Numbered from the stretch's first letter, positions 16,511-24,883 are shown. The stretch is DNA of 64,000 nucleotides from DAOULT01 sp964646625 (GCA_964646625.1 CAZYHC010000003.1:124001-188000), one strand, 5' to 3'. Translations and numbers: made by a program. Notes: generated by a model not told the origin, from the letters alone.

Positions 16511-18108
16511 TGGCCTCCCCTCTCCAGGGCGTAACAACGCCATTCTACCCAGGGGAAAGTCTGGCTTTCGAGCAGACGGGCGTGATCCTCGAACCAATCT
16601 CTAATCATTCCTTTGGAATCCCAATGATGTGTTTCGGCCAGGAAGAGCCAGGCCCGGCCGGCGAGAGGCAAAGTGGTCCCTATGGCCTGGTTTAGCTCCT
16701 CCTGGCTCATGGCATCGGTCTGGGGCAGGTCCCTCCACCGAAAATCCTGGCCGTAATAATAGGAGAAATATTTGCGCTGGAAGGGAGCAACGAAAACCAG
16801 AACGTCGTGGGGATGGGCACGCTGACGATAATACAGGGCCGCGCTCCGATAGTCGGGCTTGTAGGACTCCTGGGTCAACACCGCAACCAGCCCCAGACCG
16901 ACCAGAATGGCCGTCGCCGCCAGAGACAGGAGAGGCACTCTTTTCCACAGGGCGTACAGGCCACAGGCCAGGAGCAGGTAATAAGCTGGCGCGACGGTGA
17001 TCAGGTAACGATCCACGAAGAGAGGGTCGCGCAGCGAGATGAGATACAGGGTGACGATGGGCACAAACAGGTAGCACAAAAGAAGCACGTTGCTCCGCCG
17101 GGCGGCGACGAAGCGGGACCAGAATTCACGTTTGCCCGCCTCCGGATTCGAGGCCAGGGCCCCCGGCCCTTTAGCCTGGTAGTAACGACTTAAGTCGTTA
17201 CTACGTGACGAGTGCGCCGGTAGTAGTTTTGGCTCCTTAGTATCCTCCTCCTCCGCCCGGAAGAGAATGGCCCCTGCCAGGAAGAGAAAGACGAAGAAGC
17301 TGAGAGGCAACAGGGCGTAAGAAGCGCTGATGCTCAGGCTAAAGCGCAGGAGCAGGACCTGTAACATATCGGGCAGAGAAAAGAAGGGATAGCGCGGCGC
17401 ATCGGGCGACACGATGTAGGGCAGTTGCCAGACGGCCAGAGGCAGATAGGGCAAAATCAAAAAAGCCTGGGAGATGAGCCAGCCCTTTAACGCCTCTCGG
17501 TGGCGTCGCCAGTTCACCACAAACCAGACCTCCTGAGCGACCAGGATCAGGGCAGCCAGCAGGTGAGCGTAAAAGCACAGGCTGGTGACGACGGTATAGG
17601 CCGCCCACAGCCAGAAGCGGTTTTCCTCGACGGCGCGCAACAAAAGGTAGAAGGAAAACATGGTCAGAAAAGTGACCAGGGCATACATCCTGGCTTCCTG
17701 GGAATACCAGACGAAGTAGGGCGAAACGATGGTCACTACAGCCGCCAATAGCCCCACCAGCACCCCGCTCTGTACCGCCCGCCGGCCCAGGACGTAGACC
17801 AGAGGGATAGCCGCCACTCCCCATAGCAGGGAGAAGAAGCGCAGGGCAAACTCGGTCGTACCTGCGAGCAGCACCCAGTAATGCATGATAAAGAAATAAA
17901 AGGGGCCGTTCTCCCCGGCGGCCTGAAAGGTAGCCAGGGTAGCCTGTAGGGGACGTTGAGCGAACAACACCGTATCTATCTCGTCCCGCCACAGGCTTTG
18001 AAAGTCGAGATGGTAGATTCTGAGAGCAAAGCCGATCAGGATAAGTATAGTCAGTAACAAAGCCGCCTGGCCTTGTGCTGGCGGCAAGAGGCCCTTCCCT
18101 TTAGACAT
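16507..18108 (-). CDS. ArnT/PMT-like membrane glycosyltransferase (GT39/83-like)
   Basis: A polytopic membrane protein of 533 residues resembling polyprenyl-phosphate-sugar-dependent glycosyltransferases. The first span is followed by IYHLDFQSLWRDEIDTVLFA, where the Asp-Glu pair of the first extracytoplasmic loop is the catalytic signature of this fold. About ten further hydrophobic segments follow, then a soluble C-terminal part (DVLVFVAPFQRKYFSYYYG). The start MSKGKG has GAGGCG ahead and puts the first span at the N terminus. Two short repeats are embedded: the 26-bp palindrome read as SNDLSRYY in a soluble loop, and a 27-bp repeat at the N terminus. The acceptor is unknown. Confidence 0.88.
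   Translation of the reverse strand: MSKGKGLLPPAQGQAALLLTILILIGFALRIYHLDFQSLWRDEIDTVLFAQRPLQATLATFQAAGENGPFYFFIMHYWVLLAGTTEFALRFFSLLWGVAAIPLVYVLGRRAVQSGVLVGLLAAVVTIVSPYFVWYSQEARMYALVTFLTMFSFYLLLRAVEENRFWLWAAYTVVTSLCFYAHLLAALILVAQEVWFVVNWRRHREALKGWLISQAFLILPYLPLAVWQLPYIVSPDAPRYPFFSLPDMLQVLLLRFSLSISASYALLPLSFFVFLFLAGAILFRAEEEDTKEPKLLPAHSSRSNDLSRYYQAKGPGALASNPEAGKREFWSRFVAARRSNVLLLCYLFVPIVTLYLISLRDPLFVDRYLITVAPAYYLLLACGLYALWKRVPLLSLAATAILVGLGLVAVLTQESYKPDYRSAALYYRQRAHPHDVLVFVAPFQRKYFSYYYGQDFRWRDLPQTDAMSQEELNQAIGTTLPLAGRAWLFLAETHHWDSKGMIRDWFEDHARLLESQTFPWVEWRCYALERGGQ
17179..17204. repeat. 26-bp perfect palindrome, family B, inside a glycosyltransferase gene
   Basis: GTAGTAACGACTT followed directly by its reverse complement. 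An identical copy lies at 32829-32854 inside another glycosyltransferase gene. In both it is translated as SNDLSRYY. Confidence 0.9.
18052..18078. repeat. 27-bp dispersed repeat, family C
   Basis: Sequence cagtaacaaagccgcctggc continues as cttgtgc. It is identical to 32872-32898 but lies on the opposite strand relative to its host gene, so it encodes different amino acids in the two proteins. Part forms a small imperfect hairpin (ACAAAGCC and GGCCTTGT). Confidence 0.8.
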
Positions 18109-18140
18109 AATAACGCCTCGAAATCTCCGTTTGCTTTCTA

Positions 18141-18169
18141 AGTATAACACCAAAGGCCGCCAGAAGCAA
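18141..18169 (-). promoter_or_regulatory. Predicted promoter for the glycosyltransferase pair
   Basis: Minus strand TTGCTT, 17-base spacer, TATACT, about 33 bases upstream of the membrane glycosyltransferase ATG. Confidence 0.45.
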
Positions 18170-18267
18170 AGGGCCTTGATCTATCCCCGTCTTTAGAATC
18201 GCGGAGGTCGAGGAAAAACGGAGTACGCGGAAGCAGCCTTCCGTGTCCTCCGCGAGCCGAAGGCCAA

Positions 18268-18306
18268 AATCACAAAAACGGGCGAGGCTCTACAACCCCG
18301 CCCGTT
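18268..18306 (-). terminator. Probable rho-independent terminator of the propeller gene
   Basis: Minus-strand stem AACGGGCGGGG paired with CCTCGCCCGTT (one mismatch), followed by TTTGTGATTTT. It begins about 30 bases after the stop codon of the secreted propeller gene. Confidence 0.6.
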
Positions 18307-18335
18307 GGACGTCTGGAGCAGCCAGACCCGGCTTC

Positions 18336-20093
18336 TCACGGCGTAATGACGTTGTTCCTCTGGATGGTGGGCAGGTAGAGGTCGTTGGTGGGTGTGGTGG
18401 GAACCGTAACAGTGAACACCGTGGTGGTCACCGCGCTGCCCAGGCCAGTGCTCGCCCCCTGGGTGCTGGTCACCACCCGGTAGGCGTCGTTGGTGATGAT
18501 CGTGCCGCTGAGCACCTGGTTGACCGTCACTACAAAGGTGACGCTGATGCTCTGGCTGTCGCTGGCCGCCAGGCCCGTCCAGAGCACGTCGTTGCCCACC
18601 AGCGCGCCGCCGTTGTCGGCCCAGGCAAAAGTGGTGCTGACCGGCACGGTATCGCTGACCACCAGGCCCGTGGCATCGAACAGCCCGCCGGTTTCGGAGA
18701 TGGTCAGGGTGTAGGTCAGCGTCTCTCCGGCCCAGAGCGGGTCGGGGTTACCCTGCTTGGCGATGGTCAGCGTTGGGTCCCCCCGGCTGCGCATGAAGAC
18801 GTCGGGCGTAGCGTTGCCGTCGCCGGGCACCAGATCGGTAGCCCAGGACGCGAAAGCCACGTAACGCCCGTCGGGCGAGATGGAAGAGTTCCAGCTCGTG
18901 CCATTAGGATCGAGGCCCGTGGTATCCACGCTGACGCGGGTGGTGGTGTTGGTCTGCCGGTCGCGCACGAAGATGTCATTGGCCACGTTGCCGTCGCCGG
19001 CCACCAGGTTGCTGGCAAAGGACTCGAAGGCCACATAGCGCCCATCGGCTGAGATGGAGGAGTCCTGACTAAAACTATTAGGGTCGCCGCCCGTGGTATT
19101 CACGCTGACGCGGGTGGTGGTGTTGGTCTGCAAGTCGCGCACGAAGACGTCCGTCGTACCGTTGCCGTCGCCGGCCACCAGGTCGCTGGCCGCGGACGTG
19201 AAGGTCACGTAGCGCCCGTCGGCCGAGATGGATGCGTACAGGCTCCCACCATTAGAGTCTCCGCCCCCGGTATCTACGCTGGCGCGAACGGTGGTGTTGG
19301 TCTGCAAGTCACGCACGAAGATGTCATTGGCCCCGTTGGCGTCTACAGGCACCAGGACCAGGTCGGTGGCGGCGGAGCGGAAGGCCACGTAGCGCCCGTC
19401 GGCCGAGATAGATGGTCTCGCGCTCGCGCCATTAGAATCGAGGCCCCCAGTATCCACGCTGACGCGGGTGGTGGTATTGGTCTGCCGGTCGCGCACGAAG
19501 ATGTCCGCAAGGCCATTGCCGTCGCCGGCCACCAGGTCGCTGGCATCGGACGCGAAGGCCACGTAGCGCCCGTCGGCCGAAATGGAGGGATTCTGGCTCA
19601 TGCCATTAGAATCGAGGCCCCCGGTATCCACGCTGACGCGGGTGGTGGTGTTGGTCTGGCGGTCACGCACGAAGACGTCACGAAAGCCGTTGCCGTCGCC
19701 GACCACCAGGTCGCTGGCATCGGAGTGGAAGGCCACGTAGCGCCCGTCGGCCGAGATAGATGGGCTCTCACTCGCGCCATTAGAATCGAGGCCCCCGGTA
19801 TCCACGCTGACGCGGGTGGTGATGCTGGTCTGCCGGTCGCGCACGAAGACGTCACGAAAGCCGTTGCCGTCGCCGGCCACCAGGTCGCTGGCATCGGACG
19901 AGAAGGCCACGTAGCGCCCGTCGGCCGAGATGGATGGGTCCTGGCTCGGGCCATTAGGGTCGAGGCCGGCGGTGTCCACGCTGATCCGCTCGTTGCCCGG
20001 CGGGTCGGCGTAGGCGGCGACCAGGCCCAGCAGCAGCAATACCAGCACCAGGCCCAGCCGCACGATTACTCTTTTCCGTATTCCCTTTCCCAT
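18336..20093 (-). CDS. Secreted seven-repeat beta-propeller protein with DUF11-like domain
   Basis: Exported protein of 585 residues. The signal peptide follows MGKGIRKRVIVRLG with an LVLVLLLLGLVAAYA core and probable cleavage after AYA. Seven repeats of about 58 residues follow, each of the form VSVDTGGLDSNG...SISADGRYVAF.S.ASDLV.GDGNG..D.FVRD, as in TolB/WD40-like propellers. Seven units fit a closed seven-bladed propeller. The C-terminal part is a DUF11-type beta domain (LTIAKQGNPDPLWAGETLTY), and the end reads NDLYLPTIQRN, like the YLPxxxRN tails I recall from Chloroflexota surface proteins. The start at MGKG has a perfect AAGGAGG; an ATG further upstream would bury the signal peptide. 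Ligand unknown. Confidence 0.9.
   Translation of the reverse strand: MGKGIRKRVIVRLGLVLVLLLLGLVAAYADPPGNERISVDTAGLDPNGPSQDPSISADGRYVAFSSDASDLVAGDGNGFRDVFVRDRQTSITTRVSVDTGGLDSNGASESPSISADGRYVAFHSDASDLVVGDGNGFRDVFVRDRQTNTTTRVSVDTGGLDSNGMSQNPSISADGRYVAFASDASDLVAGDGNGLADIFVRDRQTNTTTRVSVDTGGLDSNGASARPSISADGRYVAFRSAATDLVLVPVDANGANDIFVRDLQTNTTVRASVDTGGGDSNGGSLYASISADGRYVTFTSAASDLVAGDGNGTTDVFVRDLQTNTTTRVSVNTTGGDPNSFSQDSSISADGRYVAFESFASNLVAGDGNVANDIFVRDRQTNTTTRVSVDTTGLDPNGTSWNSSISPDGRYVAFASWATDLVPGDGNATPDVFMRSRGDPTLTIAKQGNPDPLWAGETLTYTLTISETGGLFDATGLVVSDTVPVSTTFAWADNGGALVGNDVLWTGLAASDSQSISVTFVVTVNQVLSGTIITNDAYRVVTSTQGASTGLGSAVTTTVFTVTVPTTPTNDLYLPTIQRNNVITP
18770..19990 (-). repeat. Seven tandem 174-bp repeats coding propeller blades
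   Basis: Each unit encodes about 58 residues with the DGRYVAF and GDGNG..D.FVRD motifs. Neighbouring units are very similar at DNA level (for example cgtagcgcccgtcggccgag recurs in most units). One unit (around 19330-19370) has a 2-3 residue insertion, LVLVPVDANG. Confidence 0.85.
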
Positions 20094-20525
20094 TTTTGTC
20101 CTCCTTGCAGAAAGATAGTTGGAGAGGGCAGTAAAAAATCGCTCTCTCTGTCCAAAGAAAAAGAACGGCGCTATATTGAGGCCACATTGCAACCGCCGCT
20201 GCGTTGTCATCATCTTTACTGAGTATATCATCAAATTCGGATTTTGTCAAGATAAACGACAAAGGACGTAAAACATTTTATATATACTATCAAGGCGCTT
20301 ATTTTAACAAAAGCTGCTTCCAAAACAGTCTGAGCTGGAGGGCGTCTTTCTTCCGCGCCCTACGCCTCTCCACGCTTCCATCGTGCAATCTGCGACCGTA
20401 ATCCGGACCAGCGCAGACTGACAGAGATAGGGGTAAAGTCATGGCAAAGGGCGCTTTTTGGCGATAATGCTCAGGTTATGATATAATAATCTCACCAGAG
20501 CAGGAAGACAGGCCGACGACGAAAG
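20094..20525. other. 432-bp divergent intergenic region
   Basis: Lies between the start of the minus-strand propeller gene and the plus-strand DUF951 gene. It is AT-richer than the surroundings near 20220-20310. Apart from the promoter near 20458-20487 and the propeller ribosome site, I see no conserved RNA, repeat or convincing small gene. Confidence 0.6.
20458..20487 (+). promoter_or_regulatory. Predicted promoter for the DUF951-glycosyltransferase operon
   Basis: TTGGCG, 18-base spacer, TATAAT with TGa extension, about 40 bases upstream of the DUF951 start. Confidence 0.6.
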
Positions 20526-20744
20526 ATGATGGAAATTCGGTTAGGGGACGTGGTGCGCTTGCGCAAAAAACATCCCTGTGGAGGCTACGAATGGCGGGTG
20601 GTGCGCGTGGGAGCCGACATCGGCATCAAGTGTTGCACCTGTGGCCGGCGGGTGCTGCTGCCGCGCCGCGCCTTCGAGCGGCGGGTGAAAACCTTCGTCA
20701 GTCGAGGGGAAATCAGGGAAGAGGGAATGGGGAGTGGGGAATAA
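20526..20744 (+). CDS. DUF951 family small protein
   Basis: A 72-residue basic protein matching DUF951 (YyzM-type), widespread in Firmicutes and Chloroflexota and of unknown function. Hallmarks are IRLGDVVRLRKKHPCGGYEW, the IKCCTCGRRVLLPR segment and the Cys pair suggesting metal or nucleic-acid binding. Two ATGs are adjacent at the start (MMEIRLGD); either could be used. Its 3' end overlaps the next gene by 11 bases, so the two are translationally coupled. Confidence 0.9.
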   Translation: MMEIRLGDVVRLRKKHPCGGYEWRVVRVGADIGIKCCTCGRRVLLPRRAFERRVKTFVSRGEIREEGMGSGE

Positions 20745-21870
20745 GGTTCTCTTCTTGATGTCCGAAACCGGCGGAGGGCACCGCAGCGCGGCCCAGGCCA
20801 TCGTCGCGGCTATAAAGAACCTGGCGGGAGAACGCGATCGGATCGAGATGGTCGATGTTCTGGCCGCAGGCCGTTTCCCGCTCAGCCGCTCTCCTGACCT
20901 GTATGCCTTGAGCACGCGCTATTTTCCTCCATCGTGGGGCTGGTTCTTTCACGGGACCAACGGCCGGCTTCGGACCAGGCTCATGGTGGCTGTGCTTGAC
21001 GTTTTCGTCGGCAAGGGACTGGAGAGCGCGCTCAGAGAACATAAGCCCCAGGTCGTCGTCTCCGTCCATCCGCTGCTCAACCACGTGACCTGTAAAGCCC
21101 TGCGGCGCCTGGGCTGGCAAACCCCTTTTTTTGTGGTCGGCACGGAACTGGTCACCATCCATCGGGCCTGGGTCTGTCCCGAGGTAGATCGTCACATCGT
21201 ACCCACCGAGGAAGCCAGACAGGCCGCCCTGGCGTACGGGATGCCCCCCGATAAGATCGAACTGCTCGGCCCACCAGTGCATCCCAGATTTCTGGAGGAG
21301 ATGGGAAGCAAACCCCAGGTGCGGCAAGGGTTGAACCTGGCGCCCGATCTCCCCACCCTCCTGCTGGTCAGTGGAGGCGAGGGAACGGGACGGGTTTATG
21401 ATTTTGCGCTGGCCATCTCGGACCTGGGGTTGCGCCTGCAACTGCTGGTCGTGACCGGCAGGAACAGCAAGCTGAAGGCCAGGTTGGACAGGGTGCACTT
21501 CGACGTTCCGGCCAGGGTCTACGGCTTCGTCGATAACATGCCCACCCTGATGCGCGCGGCCGACCTGATCATAACCAGGGCGGGCTCGATAACCATCTCG
21601 GAGGCGCTGGTCTGTGGGTTGCCCATTATCTTAAGCGACGCCCTCCCCGGTCAGGAAGAAGGAAATCCCGATTACATAGTAGGCCACCAAGCCGGGGCCT
21701 TAGCCAGGACGCCCCGTGAATTGATTAAAATTTTAAGACAGTTGTTGGAGGAAAGAGGGCGAGGTGAGTTGCAGCAGATGGCCCACAATGCCAGCCTTCT
21801 GATCAACCCCAGGGCTGCTTACGATATTGCCAGGCTTATCATGGCCGCCTGGCCAATGAAAGAACAGTGA
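20734..21870 (+). CDS. MGDG synthase / MurG-like processive diacylglycerol glycosyltransferase
   Basis: Membrane-associated GT-B glycosyltransferase (378 residues, GT28). The N-terminal MGDG-synthase domain has LFLMSETGGGHRSAAQAI with the Gly-rich acceptor loop and a later VVVSVHPLLN. The C-terminal donor domain shows LLLVSGGEGTGR, GFVDNMPTLMRAADLIITRAG, the TISEAL block and LPGQEEGN. Family members add sugars to diacylglycerol, making glycolipids for the cell membrane. The start is GTG, 11 bases before the upstream stop, with GGGGAG ahead. The donor sugar (glucose, galactose or glucuronate) cannot be assigned. Confidence 0.9.
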   Translation: MGNKVLFLMSETGGGHRSAAQAIVAAIKNLAGERDRIEMVDVLAAGRFPLSRSPDLYALSTRYFPPSWGWFFHGTNGRLRTRLMVAVLDVFVGKGLESALREHKPQVVVSVHPLLNHVTCKALRRLGWQTPFFVVGTELVTIHRAWVCPEVDRHIVPTEEARQAALAYGMPPDKIELLGPPVHPRFLEEMGSKPQVRQGLNLAPDLPTLLLVSGGEGTGRVYDFALAISDLGLRLQLLVVTGRNSKLKARLDRVHFDVPARVYGFVDNMPTLMRAADLIITRAGSITISEALVCGLPIILSDALPGQEEGNPDYIVGHQAGALARTPRELIKILRQLLEERGRGELQQMAHNASLLINPRAAYDIARLIMAAWPMKEQ

Positions 21871-21929
21871 AGAAAGTCGCCTTTCCCCAGGCTACTTCAA
21901 AATAAATACATCAGGGGAGTTAGTCTAAG

Positions 21930-22859
21930 ATGAATTTGACCGATTTGGTAGACGTAGAAGTACTTCAGAAGATTCAAGATCAGCTCGGCACGGCCACCGA
22001 TATCACGGCCGCCACAGTGGACCTGGAAGGCGAAATGATCACCATTCACAGCACTCCCCGCCGTATTTGCCTGGACATCATCCGCAGCGTCAAAGAGGGA
22101 CGGGAAGGATGTCGTCAGAGCGATTTGGTCGGCGGGAGACAGGCTTTTGAAACCAGGCAGCCGGCCATTTATCGCTGTCACGCCGGGTTCGTCGATTTTG
22201 CCGTGCCCATCGAGGTGAATGGCGAATTGGCAGCCTACATGTTTGGCGGTCAGGTTCTGGCCGAGCCGCCCAACCTGGAAGAGCACCGTCGTTACGCCCT
22301 CGAACTGGGCCTCGACGCCGAGGAGTATCTCCAGGCTTTGAAGGAGGTGCCTGTCGTACCCTGGCCGCGCATCGAGGCCAGCGCCCACCTCATGCACACC
22401 ATCGCCAACCTGATCTCGGATATGGCCAGCCAGAAACTTGTCGCCGAAAAACAGGCGGAGACCATGACCACCCTGGCCAGGGAGCTTTCCAGCCCGGTCG
22501 TCCCTGTCCTGGAAGGGATCCTGGTTTTGCCCCTGATCGGGAGCATCGATACCAGACGAGCGCAGCAGATCATGGTCAGCTTGCTGGAGGGCATCGTCGC
22601 TCACCAGGCCAGGGTAGTGATCATCGACATCACCGGGGTGCCCACCGTAGACACCAAGGTAGCCAGCCACCTGCTCCAGGCCATTCAGGCGGCCAGGCTG
22701 CTGGGTGCTGAGTGCCTGCTGGTGGGCATCACCCCTGAAGTGGCGCAAACCATCGTCCAGTTGGGGGTCGATCTGGCGGGCATCATCACCCGCAGCGATT
22801 TGCAAAGTGGAGTTGAATACGCCCTGCGCTCCATGGGCCTCCGGGTGACACCTTTCTAG
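21930..22859 (+). CDS. PocR sensory domain plus STAS domain regulator (RsbR-like)
   Basis: A cytoplasmic 309-residue signal protein. Residues about 5-165 form a PocR domain (VLQKIQDQLGTATDITAATVD, then CRQSDLVGG and YRCHAGFVDFAVPIEV), which in related proteins binds small hydrocarbon-derived ligands or an Fe-S centre through its Cys and His residues. A short helix leads to a C-terminal STAS domain (LVLPLIGSIDTRRAQQIM, IIDITGVPTVDTKVASHLLQ, CLLVGITPEVAQTIVQLG), nearly the RsbR/RsbS consensus with candidate phospho-threonines at VPT and VDT. No RsbT-type kinase or RsbS lies nearby, so it may act with partners elsewhere. AGGGGAG precedes the ATG. Confidence 0.9.
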   Translation: MNLTDLVDVEVLQKIQDQLGTATDITAATVDLEGEMITIHSTPRRICLDIIRSVKEGREGCRQSDLVGGRQAFETRQPAIYRCHAGFVDFAVPIEVNGELAAYMFGGQVLAEPPNLEEHRRYALELGLDAEEYLQALKEVPVVPWPRIEASAHLMHTIANLISDMASQKLVAEKQAETMTTLARELSSPVVPVLEGILVLPLIGSIDTRRAQQIMVSLLEGIVAHQARVVIIDITGVPTVDTKVASHLLQAIQAARLLGAECLLVGITPEVAQTIVQLGVDLAGIITRSDLQSGVEYALRSMGLRVTPF

Positions 22860-22924
22860 CAAACCACTTTACGGATGCTTCACCGTTTCTTCACCGAACT
22901 CACACCGAACCTTTTTGACTTTTA

Positions 22925-22933
22925 TGATATAAT
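22925..22933 (+). promoter_or_regulatory. Extended -10 promoter upstream of the PRC-barrel-like gene
   Basis: TGaTATAAT. No good -35 at normal distance; the TTGACT just upstream is only 7 bases away. About 75 bases before the GTG start. Confidence 0.45.
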
Positions 22934-23006
22934 AGCTTCTAAGAGGTTCGGCCTGCGAGGACGGGGCCTTCCTGTGGTCTAATTCTTGGGGAAGGAGGGA
23001 AGGAAC

Positions 23007-23279
23007 GTGAAAATAGAAGAGCAAAATGAGATCATGGATAGTAGCCGTATTGTCAAAGGGAATACCATTCTGTGTGCTGATGGTCCTCTTGGTGAAGTAC
23101 ACGACGTGCTGATCGATCGGGAGACCCAGGCTCCGACACATATCATCTGGCGTAAAGGAGTTACTTTAATGAAGGAGATAAATATTCCTATTAATTATGT
23201 AAGAAAAATAGAAGGAAATAAAATATGGCTGCGAGTCGCAAAGGAAGATATCGAACGGCTACCCCACTTCTGGTGGTGA
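23007..23279 (+). CDS. PRC-barrel-like small protein
   Basis: A 90-residue cytoplasmic protein resembling PRC-barrel/DUF2171 domains: IVKGNTILCADGPLGEVHDV, then LIDRETQAPTHIIWRKG, NIPINYVRKIEGNKIWL and a VAKEDIERLP tail. Such small barrels occur in RNA-processing and photosynthetic-reaction-centre proteins and as stress-related singletons. I chose the GTG after GGAGGGAAGG; an upstream TTG frame would include the ribosome site. No clear partner among the neighbours. Confidence 0.75.
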   Translation: MKIEEQNEIMDSSRIVKGNTILCADGPLGEVHDVLIDRETQAPTHIIWRKGVTLMKEINIPINYVRKIEGNKIWLRVAKEDIERLPHFWW

Positions 23280-23316
23280 AGGCTTATCCCGTGTTCATTC
23301 TGTGAGGAGAGAAAAC

Positions 23317-23523
23317 GTGTCCAGACGCAAAAAGATGTCCTCCCGCCGTCATTGCGAAGAGTGCGGTAGATTGATCGAAAGCGGGCGTCCAGAAGTTTTC
23401 TTGTGCAAGGAGTGTTCCGAGGCCTTAAGCAGACAGAAAGAACGAGCCAGAAAGCACAAGAAAGCTTTCCGAAGGACACAGCGCTTTATCAATGAACAGT
23501 GGTCAGGGAACGAATCAGGTTAA
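23317..23523 (+). CDS. Small Cys4 zinc-finger-like basic protein
   Basis: About 68 residues. HCEECGRLIESGRPEVFLCKEC gives a two-knuckle Cys4 metal site, followed by a Lys/Arg-rich helix (RQKERARKHKKAFRRTQRF) that could bind nucleic acid. The GTG at 23317 follows GAGGAGA; a GTG 15 bases earlier is possible. I do not recognise a named family. Confidence 0.6.
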   Translation: MSRRKKMSSRRHCEECGRLIESGRPEVFLCKECSEALSRQKERARKHKKAFRRTQRFINEQWSGNESG

Positions 23524-23625
23524 GATCAAGTAAATAGGCATAATGGCCTAGACCGTGGAGACAGGGATAGGCCGTTTGCAGGAGACCAAATAGGCAAATT
23601 GACAGTTGCGCCCCAGGCCGAATGC

Positions 23626-23634
23626 TGCTATACT
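23626..23634 (+). promoter_or_regulatory. Extended -10 promoter of the L,D-transpeptidase gene
   Basis: TGcTATACT about 75 bases upstream of the start. A TTGACA lies 24 bases further upstream, too far for a standard spacer. Confidence 0.4.
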
Positions 23635-23709
23635 GGTAATACCTGTCCGGCCATTTTGAGTTGCAGGTCGGATCACTTGCAGGATTAAGCCGTGAGGGGT
23701 GATGAGAAG

Positions 23710-24717
23710 GTGGCGGACCAGATCGAGAAATTACTCCAGCAAGGTATAGCAGCAGCCAAAGCTGGCCGTCGGCGGGAAGCACGACGCTACCTCTCGATGG
23801 TGCTGGACGAGGACGCCCGGAACGAAACGGCCTGGTTATGGTTAGCCTGGCTGGCCCGGGATCCCCACCATACCTTGATCTACCTGAACCAGCTATTAAC
23901 CATCAACCCCGAAAACCTCCAGGCTCAGGCTGCTCTGGAGTGGACCAGACAACAGTTGAACGCAAATACCGCCTCCCCCTCTCAGCCCGCTAAGCGGCGG
24001 CCGACATCTATCTGGACGTGGGGGCTGATACTGGCTTTCCTGAGCACGGCCCTGGTGGGCCTTTTGCTGGTAGGAACGGTGGCGGTCACCGCCGGCCGGG
24101 AGGTCTGGGCCCAGGCCCTGGCCACGTCAACCCCGACCTCCACCCCGACCGCTACATCAACATTTACCGCGACCCCAACTGCTACATCTACGGCCACGCC
24201 GATCGCTACAGCTACGTTTACCCCTACGCCGAGCCCTGCCGCTACCTCCACCCCCAGGCCAACCCCAACCCCGACCATCACGCCTACGCCCCAACCTGAA
24301 AAGTGGATCGATATCAACCTGACCACTCAGACCCTCGTAGCGTACGACGCAGCGGGGCATCCTGTGTTCAGCACCCTGGTCTCGTCGGGCAAGGCGGGGA
24401 CGCCCACCGTGCCAGGTGACTTCCGCATCCGGGTGAAAATCCGCCTGGATAAGATGGAGGGCGGGTCGCGGGCCAAGGGCGATTACTATCGCCTGGAGAA
24501 TGTCCCTTACATCATGTACTACTACAAAGCTTATGCCCTGCACGGCACCTACTGGCACATGAATTTTGGTCAGCCCATGAGCCATGGCTGCGTGAACCTG
24601 CAAACGGACGATGCCCAATGGCTTTTCAATTGGACCCGTCCCTCTGTCCCGGAAGGAGTAAACATGGCTTATGCCAGTGAAGAGGACCCCGGCACACGGG
24701 TGATAATTCACTACTAA
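23710..24717 (+). CDS. Membrane-anchored L,D-transpeptidase (YkuD) with helical N-terminal domain
   Basis: About 335 residues. A TPR-like helical cytoplasmic N-terminal region (GIAAAKAGRRREARRYLSMV, NETAWLWLAWLA) precedes one span near 100-125 (WGLILAFLSTALVGLLLVGT). Then comes a Thr/Pro stalk (TPTSTPTATSTFTATPTATS repeats) and a C-terminal YkuD domain outside the cell. The catalytic signature HMNFGQPMSHGCVNL is intact, with Cys in SHGC as nucleophile. The enzyme would cross-link or modify peptidoglycan or anchor proteins to it. I choose the second GTG (MADQIEKL) because it follows GAGGGGTG at usual spacing; a GTG 18 bases earlier cannot be excluded. Confidence 0.9.
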   Translation: MADQIEKLLQQGIAAAKAGRRREARRYLSMVLDEDARNETAWLWLAWLARDPHHTLIYLNQLLTINPENLQAQAALEWTRQQLNANTASPSQPAKRRPTSIWTWGLILAFLSTALVGLLLVGTVAVTAGREVWAQALATSTPTSTPTATSTFTATPTATSTATPIATATFTPTPSPAATSTPRPTPTPTITPTPQPEKWIDINLTTQTLVAYDAAGHPVFSTLVSSGKAGTPTVPGDFRIRVKIRLDKMEGGSRAKGDYYRLENVPYIMYYYKAYALHGTYWHMNFGQPMSHGCVNLQTDDAQWLFNWTRPSVPEGVNMAYASEEDPGTRVIIHY

Positions 24718-24738
24718 AATTAAAGGGTGGGAGGTACG

Positions 24739-24864
24739 ATGCTGAATTTACTTCTTATCTGCGTGCTGATTGGCATCGTGATCAAGTTGGGATACGACCT
24801 GGGTTACCAGGAAAGCGCCAGAATGGTGGATGTCGTAGAGTACGACGAAGCTGCCGATGACTAA
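24739..24864 (+). CDS. 41-residue small membrane protein
   Basis: A short gene with a strong GGGAGG ribosome site 5 bases ahead of ATG. The product begins with one hydrophobic span (LNLLLICVLIGIVIKLG) and ends in an acidic tail (VVEYDEAADD). A clear terminator follows 20 bases downstream, which supports it as the last gene of the L,D-transpeptidase transcript. Function unknown. Confidence 0.65.
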   Translation: MLNLLLICVLIGIVIKLGYDLGYQESARMVDVVEYDEAADD

Positions 24865-24883
24865 AATGAGAAATACCCTGACG

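Noticed and set aside
18770..19990. CRISPR or satellite array
   Set aside because: 174-bp units are full protein-coding propeller blades.
21897..22862. Long minus-strand frame opposite the PocR-STAS gene
   Set aside because: GC-rich shadow frame; the plus frame has clear domains and a ribosome site.
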